From assembly GCA_001972305.1 (NCBI GenBank), contig BDDD01000276.1:191323-255322 (forward strand): DNA of 64,000 nt. The letters are read 5' to 3'. This document shows, in pieces, positions 56,801 through 64,000 of the stretch. Source of the DNA: Cephalotus follicularis (lineage: Eukaryota > Streptophyta > Magnoliopsida > Oxalidales > Cephalotaceae). The notes under the pieces are model-generated. The model saw nothing but the letters and a program-made list of their open reading frames with translations, was not told where the DNA came from and did not search any database. The translations under genes and the position numbers were made by a program. Position 1 is the stretch's first letter. Each line of letters opens with the position of its first letter.

Positions 56801-56894
56801 TGTTAAAATGGTTAAAGGACACACTCCCACGAAACTCACCGGATCCTCGAGGCTCGCTTTGAGCATAAAGTGAACTCGGATCGGGGGCGTTACA
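53851..56894 (+). repeat. gypsy-3 3' LTR, split by a short solo LTR
   Basis: It starts TGTAATGACC and ends GGGGGCGTTACA. About 2.3 kb remain after removing 55037-55768 and one TSD. The second half is clearly homologous to the gypsy-1 LTR (gcagattgttttattgat, cttactgagctattt). The first 900 bases differ and carry many diverged GCGTCGACGT-like motifs (53970-54670). A TATA-like tatatat is at 54938-54944 and a stem-loop TGAGC...GCTCA at 56473-56489. Confidence 0.87.
55037..55768 (+). mobile_element. short solo LTR, TSD AAAGT
   Basis: 732 bases, TGTAAGGCCCCAAATTTT to GGGGCGCGTCA, with the perfect TSD aaagt at 55032-55036 and 55769-55773. The gypsy-1 LTR shows the uninterrupted site (caaagtaaggaaattc near 12535). 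No coding sequence. A stem-loop GGTTTA-gctcta-TAAACC is at 55528-55545. Confidence 0.9.
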
Positions 56895-57600
56895 AATCCG
56901 ACAGTGGAATACAAAGCCAAAGTGGCTAAGTGGCTCGATGATGATGAGCAAGCTCACTGTCTTGCGATCGCTGGCATGGTGCTAGAGATGCAAAGGCAGC
57001 ATGAGCATATGGAGTCTCTTAGTGCTATAATTCTCCATCTGCAGGAGTTGGATGGTGCACAGTCGAGGACTGCGAGATTCAGCTTATCACGTCGACTCTT
57101 CTGGTCGAAAATGTCCAAGGGAACTTCGGTCCAAGAACATAGACTAAAGATGATAGATTTGATTGAGTAGCTAACTCAGTTAGATCTAGTTAGATCTAGT
57201 CATGGATAATGATTATTGCATAGATCTCATTCTCTCTTCCCTTCCACGGACATTCAAGCAGTTCATTTTGAACTTCCACATGAACAAAGTGGATTGTTCG
57301 TTACTGGAGCTCTTAGAGATGCTTCGTACTGCCGAGGCTGATTTTGACCATGGGAAGGCACAATCGGCTGTGATGCTACTTCCTTCTTCTTCAGGGACAG
57401 CCCCCAAGAGGGGTGCATCCCATGTTGTTGGCAAGAAAGTGAAAAGCTGAAGTCACTAGGAGTGACTAAGGATGCCAATAAATTCAAGAAAGAGGAGCTC
57501 CAGAAGCTTGCCGAAGAGAAAGCCTGTTTCCACTGTGGGAAACCAGATCATTGGAAGAGGGACTGCCGTACTTACCTTGCTTCATTACTTCTACCACGGG
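56895..57600 (+). pseudogene. copia-2 gag, 5'-truncated
   Basis: Begins inside gag (VEYKAKVAKWLDDDEQAHC), then MQRQHEHMESLSAIILHLQELDGAQSRTAR and KGTSVQEHRLKMIDLIE, the standard copia Gag (UBN2-type) landmarks. After a stop and a short duplicated tagatctagt, it shifts frame and reads ILSSLPRTFKQFILNFHMNK. A zinc knuckle, CFHCGKPDHWKRDC, lies near 57525-57570. The N-terminal part and the 5' LTR are missing at the gypsy-3 border. Confidence 0.88.
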
Positions 57601-59226
57601 GTCAGGTATGTTCATGATAGAACTTAATCTGGCGTGCAAAAGTTAGTTGTACTTGGGTGTCAGACACCAGTTGTGGTACTAATATTTGTAATTCTTTGAA
57701 GGGTCTAAGAAACGTTAGGTAGCTAAGAGCTCAAGAAGTTGTGGATCTACGGTTGGGAGATGGATCGAGGATCATCACCGCAGCTGCGGGTGTTTTTTAT
57801 TTGTTATTGCCTAGTGGTTTTGTATTAAACTCGAATCCTTGTTATTTTGTGCAAAACTTGATTCAGAATATTATTAGTGTATCATATGTATGTAATATAG
57901 GCTTAGAGCTCGTTTTTAATACTAATGGTTGTTCACTATTGTCACCTGAAAAAGTTTTGCTTTGTGCTGGATACATAGACAATGGTCTATATGTTTCAAA
58001 TACTAATAAATCACTAGCATTATCAATACATCAAGGTAGTGGTACTAAAAGACATATAGAGGAAAATGATGTTAATAAATCCTTTGCTTGGCACTGTAGA
58101 TTAGGTCATCCTAGTGAAGCCAGGTTGTCACAATTGGTTGAGGATGGTCTATTAGACATCCAGGATTTGGAATCCTTTCCAGCATGTGAAGCTTGCCAAC
58201 TTTGAAAAATGACCAAGTCTCCCTTCTTCGATAAAGGAGAAAGGGCAGTGGACATACTGGGCCTTGTCCACACTGACGTCTGCGGACTGATGGCAGTCAG
58301 TACGCAAGGAGGATAGCTTTACTTCATAACCTTTGCCGACGATTTATCTCGGTATGGGTACGTGTTTCTCATGAAACACGAGTCTAATTCTTTTGAGAGA
58401 TTCTTGGAATTCAGATTAGAGGTAGAGAAAAAAACAGGGAAGCCCATCAAATCACTTAGGTCTGACCGAGGTGGGGAATACCTGTCAAAAAAATTCTGAA
58501 ATTATCTAAGAGATAATGGAATTCTCTCTCAGTGGACACCTCCCAGAACACCACAGCACAATGGTGTGTCCGAATGGAGGAATAGGACTTTGATGAACAA
58601 GGTCTGGTCCATGATGTCTTTTACAGATCTTCCTATCTCCTTTTGGGATTACTCTCTTGAGACAGCGGCGTACATCCTAATCCAGATTCCTTCAAAATCT
58701 ATGCCTTCCACACCTTACAAAGTGTATACAGGAAGGAAACCCATCCTAAACCACTTAAAGGTTTGGGGTTGTCCAGCTTATGTTATAAGGGTGGAACCTT
58801 CTAAGCTGGAGGCACGATCGGATCATTGCCGGTTTGTTGGGTATCCCAAGGAAACAATGGGATACATTTTCTACCACCCCAGTGTGCACAAATTTTTTGT
58901 AGCTCGCAAAGCTTTGTTCTTAGAGAAGGAATACATTCTCAGCGGAAGCAGTGGGAGTAAAGTGGAACTCAAGGAGTCGCCATCTGGAGAAACACCACAG
59001 GATGATGAGGACTTAGAGGTTGAAACTTCTATAGACACAACTGGGGTAAGATCCCAGTATGACATTGGATCTCATTCAGGCTCTCTTCAATTAAGGAGAT
59101 CAGGCAAGGTTTCTACAATACCTGAGAGATATGGTTTTCTCGTTCATGGCACTGATGAACCTAACATCATCGAGGATGATGAGCATGTCAGCTATCAGGA
59201 AGCAATGCGAGGCACTGATTCTGAGA
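57601..59226 (+). pseudogene. copia-2 pol: protease remnant, GAG-pre-integrase and integrase
   Basis: The protease site survives as WVSDTSCGTNIC. The pre-integrase zinc domain is FAWHCRLGHPSEARLSQL ... CEACQL, then a stop at 58203. The integrase core has VHTDVCG, IKSLRSDRGGEYL and PQHNGVSEWRNRTLMNK, with the three acidic residues visible and stops near 58313 and 58498. The C-terminal part reads YTGRKPILNHLKVWGCPAYV and CRFVGYPKETMGYIFYHP. The frame ends in the linker before RT (SYQEAMRGTDSEM), where copia-3 begins. RT and RNase H are absent. Confidence 0.9.
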
Positions 59227-61424
59227 TGGGGCTCCAATCTGAACCCTCTCCTAGCAAAACCCTAAGGGTTTTCTGACACATAACCTCCATGAAATGGGCA
59301 TGGCTAGGGTGGAAATCCCATCCCTCAAACCCAATACAAAACTATGCTACAAGGAGGAGGAATTAGATGCCTACCTAATTCTTTACCCTTCTCCACTTTG
59401 AGTGCTCCTTGTAACTTGTTTCCAAAGCATCCATGTTCACAAAAGATCATACCCAAGTGATGGCTGGTAACTTTTATGAAACAAGAAGGCATGAGGATGA
59501 AGGCTAGTGTTTACGCCTAAAACTATTTCTCAAAATAGATAAAGATTGAATGAGACGTTCCATCAATCTCCACCTATAATGTGTTTGGGAGGGTGAAAGG
59601 AAGTTGTTTTGTCTTCTTATCTTCATGAACGTCAAGCTCTCTCGATGTTCACACATGGAGGGAGAAAGCTAGAGGAGAGGAGAAGAAGAGAGAGCAACGG
59701 GTTAGAGACCAAGAGATGAGAGAATGAATCATTTCTCAAGAGTGTTGAATAAGCCAAGCCTTTAATAATATCTTTAAGGCTTGTTGAATAAGCCAACTCT
59801 AAAAATATCTTTTTGACTTTTCAAAAGCTTGTTCTTCAAGCTTTGTGACTCATTATTTCTCTCTTTTATGCTTCATTTGGCCGGCCATAAGTCCCTAAAT
59901 TCGTTCCACACATGCACAACAAGTTTGGGCCAAGATGGTGATGGAGTAGCAAATGGGCTTAAGTAAAATCAACATGGATTTCACTAAGCATCAAGCCCAC
60001 TTTTTAAGAAACATTAGGCTAGCCAATTTAAGGACAATGAAGCCCAAAATTTTTTCCATTAAGGGAAATAAATCCCAATCCCTAAATGCTACAACGACCA
60101 TAAGCTCTCTCTACAAGTAAATGGCTTATGCACTTACATATTGAGACAAACAATTCTTTGCACGTAATATTCCATTATGGCGATCTTTGAACTCATTTCC
60201 AAAGAAATGATTGTTAAACAAATGAACTATTCACTAGCAAAGTAACATCTTCCTTAGATGCTATCCTTCCACTAAATGACATGTCCCCTGACATATCAAC
60301 CTGTTCAAAAATCAGGTCGGACCTGAAAGCCAGGTTAGTTCCCGGTACAATGATATATTTCTAAGAACATCTCTGAGTTCTGGTACGACCATCCCCATAG
60401 TCCAAGACTATCCATATGGCCCAGGTGTGTGCCTCCAAACACCACTGGATCCATGTACACCATGTCTACCATTGTTAGCCAGTTAAACATGTACTTTATC
60501 ACTGTCATCGGCATATGTGTCGCATATCCCACATCATCTCTGCTCTGACCGTAACTAGGATTTAGATTAATGTCACCCCTAGGTAAAACACGGTAACTAT
60601 AATTCTATGAAATTGAGACTATTTAGAGACATCTCAAGAAGCCCCTTGTTTGCATCTCTCAAGTGCTCACCAGAGACTTCCATGTCTTCAATGGTCACAG
60701 ATGTTATAGAGCCTATAACCTTCAACACAGGTGTGATGATCCCATCTTGCGTACTCGCCCATACATCTCAATGCAGCTCCCACAAGGCCCAAAGACAACC
60801 CATTTGCTAGAACGTGGCTAGTGCTGGGGAAGGCAGAAATCAAATCCAAGCGGTTACTAGACAATGCATGCCAGCCGCTCAGGTCTAAGGATACAACTTA
60901 AATCACATATGATCTACTAGTCCTATACGACTAAACACTACTGTGACAATAGGAACTCTATTGATAGAGGTGTTGACTCTCCAAATAGATAACCTATGGT
61001 GGGTTGGTTCAGTGTCATGCCTCATGCACGCACCCTGCATCAACTTTAGGGTAAAACCCAAATGGCAATGAGATAATCCATCCTCCCTAACATTGGGAGC
61101 AAGCATAGCATGGAAAGTCTTTGCGGTTCATCAACTGCCCAAAGAAAGTGAACTTACGACTTGGAACTTTTGTCAAAAGGGAATAAGGATCTCATTCTCA
61201 TACCCTCGTACGACGGGGCGCTATATGTGTATTCAGTTGACATTGTGATCAACTGATCCTGTTATGACGGTTTGAGATAATACATATAGAAAATGCCAAT
61301 ATTTACTGAATATGCACAATAGAATGTGAATGGAACTAAGAATGTATAGGAATGGAGTGTAACATATGTACGGAACATATTAATGCAGCCACCTCTTGGC
61401 TTGCAATGACACCCTTATCTAACA
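59227..61424 (-). repeat. copia-3 3' LTR on the minus strand
   Basis: On the minus strand it starts TGTTAGATAAGGGTGTC at 61424, directly after a copia-type polypurine tract. The first 720 bases match the solo LTR 51243-51961. The left end is probably near 59227 (tggggctccaatctg), where copia-2 similarity stops; an alternative is 59274. There is no second TSD to test. The body 59280-60560 is AT-rich and non-coding. Confidence 0.75.
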
Positions 61425-63444
61425 ATCTCTGACTTGGCCCTCAAGCCACTAGGACCTATAGCCTAAGCTCGTTGTACTAATATGTCTCCCAAGTACTGAA
61501 CAGGCATTGGTCCATGGGTATGCTAAGTTCGCTTCTTGCGTGACTCTCTCTATGGTGACATGTACTCAAATGATGTCTCCTAAATTTCCTCAAACACATC
61601 TCTTCCGAGATGTTACGACTCATTTATGATCTCCATGATCAAATGATACCATCCCTATATATGTTTGGGGCAATAATGAGACCTGGGTTCCAAGGCTTGT
61701 TGAAAGGCCTCCATCAATGTCATAGTCACCACAACTAGATGACAGATGGTTAGAATACCTATAAAGTTCAACAATGAACTTTTGCATCCAAACTAGCTTC
61801 TAACTTCGGTATCATAAGTTGCAACATACTCTCATTCTCTGGTGGAGTCTGCCATCATCTACTACCTCAAACTCCTCCAACTCATATAGCACTCCCATTC
61901 AGGATCAACACTTATCCTGAAGTGGATTTGTGATCATCCAAATCACTATTGAAACCAGAGTCCACCTAACTCTTAAGTTTTAATTCACTATCTTCTCTAT
62001 ATGTCAAGAAGATATTCTGAGTCTCTCTCAGATATCTTATACTATTGACTATGTCCCAGTACATCTCACAGGGATGGGACTGAAATTGACTAGCCAGACC
62101 CTTACGCTTTTGCGATATCAGGCTTAGTACTATGTATAGCATTCATGATGGAGCCTCCAGCTAAGGTTGTCTATACATGTCCATTCACTCCTCATCTGTC
62201 TCTCACTAAGACTCTCTTGGAGAGATATGAATTCCTTGTCTAATAGGCAGTAAGCTAATATATGGAATTCTCATGCTATACCATTTCAGCTACCTGCTAA
62301 TGTACCAGCTTTGGGAATCTTCAAACAACCTACTTGATCTACTCTTAAGATATTCATTCCCTAAAAATGTAGGAAGTCCTTCCCAAATCCTATGCGGAGA
62401 AGTTCTTGGTTAACTGCACAAAGAAAGTGATTTCTGGGTGGTTCTAATTATGGTAGACATTAGGCTCATCCAAGATTTGATGAAATCAAAATGGATGTTT
62501 AAGCTTATGGATGCTTGCTTAAGGTCATAGACCTTGGGAGCTTGCACCTATTGTATGAATGCTCTTTAGATGTAAACCCTCGGGTTTGGGACATTTAGAT
62601 GTCCTCTTCAAGATAGTCACTCTTACAGACTGTCTTGACATCCTTTTGCTATATCTCATTATCACAATGAGAAACAATAGAAAGCACAATCTGAATGGAC
62701 TTTTAATCATCAATTAACGCCTATCTTCATCCTGAAGACCTAGTTGCATCCGATAGGATTTTATGCCTTCGGTTCCAATTTAACCAAGCCCCTTACCTAG
62801 TTTACGTATATGGAATCCATCTCGGATTTCATGGTTTTTGACCATGCTCTGGAATCAGTACACTTCACTATTTCCACGTAGCTAACAGGTTCATCATCGT
62901 CATTGACGATAGATTCATCAGTGCCTTTTATTGACGAAACCCTATTTCTCAGGTACTATCGAAATCCTACCTGATCTCCTCTTTTGAGGAGTGCCTTAAT
63001 GAGATTCCATCTCAGATTGGGATCCCTTTCCTAATAATGTCTCTAGAGGGTTTAATCTCTAACTCCTTATCATCCCGTGGGTATTCATTTGGTGTAAACT
63101 CTCTTTGTTTCACCATGCTCCCATTGCTTCCTGCAATCAGGTATTCCTTTTCTACGAATTTCGCAGTACGCAAAACAAACATCTTTTGTTTGCTGGGATG
63201 ATATGAATAGTATCTTCTCTTAGGATATCCCACAAACTAGCATCATCTTGATAATGCCTCTAGCTTAGAAGGTTTATGCCTGCTTACATAAGCTAGACAA
63301 CCTTTAACCTTATCACCATGGTTTAGGTTGGGTTTTCTCCAATTCATTATCTCACTAGATATGGAGTGGACGGAGTTTGATGGAATCCGAATTAGGATAT
63401 GCTCTGCCAACTGTAGTGCATTACCCAGAATAAAAGTGGAATAT
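61425..63444 (-). pseudogene. copia-3 internal region: degraded integrase end, RT and polypurine tract
   Basis: On the minus strand the right end holds an integrase C-terminal piece (about 63400-63012): ILIRIPSNSVHS, then MGYPKRRYYSYHPSKQKMFV and VEKEYLIAGSNGS. Further left, RT remnants are readable with shifts (QKDVKT ... YLEEDI, RGFTSKEH, CKLPRS near 62500-62650). At 61425-61441 the minus strand reads ggccaagtcagagat, the usual copia purine tract before TGTTAG. Gag, protease and the 5' LTR are missing beyond 63445. Decay is heavier than in copia-2. Confidence 0.75.
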
Positions 63445-64000
63445 TGTAACGCCCGGGGTTTTCGTTAATGTGTAATTTTTCTTTTCCAATGTAATTTTAC
63501 ACCTTGTGTTAATGAGAACCGTGTTTTCCCTCGTTTGTGTGTTGAAAGTTGCAAGAAACTGTGTTGTGGTGTGCTTTTTATGCAGGGGCAGCCGACTGCC
63601 ACTAGGAGGCAGCCGACTGGATCCCTTGCTGAGGCGTGGCAGCCAGCTGCTGTGGGGAAGCAGCCAACTGGTGGGAGTGTCGGCAGAAACAGCCGACTGC
63701 CAAGGCAAGGCAGTCGACTGCCATGCGCCAGACAGCCCACGTGCTGTCAGCCTTTAAGTGACAAAAGTGAGGTGTGTTGGCTTTTATGGCAGATGGCAGT
63801 GAGGGGGCCAGGTTCCACTCCATAAAACACAGCTTTTCTCTCCTCCATCTCCATCATTCTCTGTGATTTTGAGAGTGCTTGTGAGTTTGAGAGCGAAAGT
63901 GTGTGTGTTTGTGTTGAGGCTTTGAGGAGTTGGTGTTGGAACCGGAAGCTTGGAGGCTTGACAGTGGAGGTTCGGACCTGTTGAACGTTACTGGACGTGT
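63445..64000 (+). repeat. start of a gypsy-type LTR, cut by the window edge
   Basis: It begins TGTAACGCCCGGGG, like other chromovirus LTR ends here, right where copia-3 sequence stops. Six motifs of the CAGTCGACTG type lie at 63588-63722 (one perfect copy at 63711-63720), about 145-280 bases from the start, the same place as in gypsy-2. A purine- and TG-rich tract follows at 63860-63930. Overlapping frames on both strands at 63421-63825 trace the repeat, not a gene. Confidence 0.7.

Larger units (their letters stand above)
48835..56894 (+). mobile_element. gypsy-3: 5'-truncated chromovirus related to gypsy-1
   Basis: The 5' LTR, gag and most of the protease are missing. Pol starts inside the protease, fused to the copia-1 LTR. 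Its protein sequence is close to gypsy-1 (for example the integrase CLVCQQVKAEH and chromodomain VEILDYKEQVLRTKT). It is interrupted by solo LTRs at 51243-53038 and 55037-55768. The right border GGGGGCGTTACA is intact and abuts copia-2 gag at 56895. Confidence 0.88.

Noticed and set aside
63421-63825. Frames with repeated SRLP or QPT motifs on both strands
   Set aside because: They are translations of the CAGTCGACTG repeats in an LTR; the pattern appears in several frames at once.
1-64000. Host protein-coding genes, tRNA or rRNA genes
   Set aside because: Every recognisable coding segment belongs to an LTR element. No tRNA-like cloverleaf or rRNA sequence was noticed, although a tRNA scan was not possible here.

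Overview
The window is nuclear DNA from a flowering plant, from heterochromatin built almost entirely of nested LTR retrotransposons. The evidence is Ty1/copia and Ty3/gypsy gag, protease, reverse transcriptase (RT), RNase H and integrase fragments, chromodomain (chromovirus) integrases, Athila-type protease and integrase, tRNA-Met-like primer sites, and LTRs of 0.7-4 kb with TG...CA ends and 5-bp target-site duplications (TSDs). I found no host gene, tRNA, rRNA or CRISPR. The species cannot be read from the sequence. Three runs of N (18753-18777, 39059-39990, 51962-51986) and one single N (17039) mark assembly uncertainty.

Layout. 1-3089 is the 3' part of a minus-strand Athila-like gypsy element. 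A Sirevirus-like copia element (copia-1) starts at 3090 and ends, truncated, near 48834. It is split by two large insertions. (a) 7671-33098 (TSD TGGAG) is a minus-strand chromovirus whose LTRs were hit by three further insertions: a solo LTR 9079-24524, itself carrying the nearly complete chromovirus gypsy-1 at 11702-24353; a solo LTR 25702-28247 (TSD TAAAA); and a solo LTR 29107-31922. gypsy-1 in turn carries a minus-strand Athila-derived block at 17040-20289. (b) 36459-47667 (TSD TCTTG) is the plus-strand chromovirus gypsy-2. Copia-1 coding sequence therefore runs 4375-7670, then 33104-36432, then its 3' tail at 47673-48201.

From 48835 to 56894 lies gypsy-3, a 5'-truncated relative of gypsy-1. 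It is interrupted by a copia solo LTR (51243-53038, TSD CATAC) and its 3' LTR by a short solo LTR (55037-55768, TSD AAAGT). 56895-59226 is copia-2 (plus), 59227-63444 is copia-3 (minus), and 63445-64000 is the start of another gypsy LTR cut by the window edge.

Almost every coding region has stops or frameshifts, so none of these elements looks autonomous now. The most interesting signals are non-coding. First, arrays of palindromes centred on GTCGAC recur at similar LTR positions in unrelated copia and gypsy families, with family-specific but still complementary arms. Second, a short stem-loop with compensating arm changes lies 360-450 bases before the 3' end of most chromovirus LTRs. Third, the Athila-derived block has its own array of CAGCTG-centred palindromes. 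Copia-1 also carries an extra ORF after pol and four tandem zinc knuckles.
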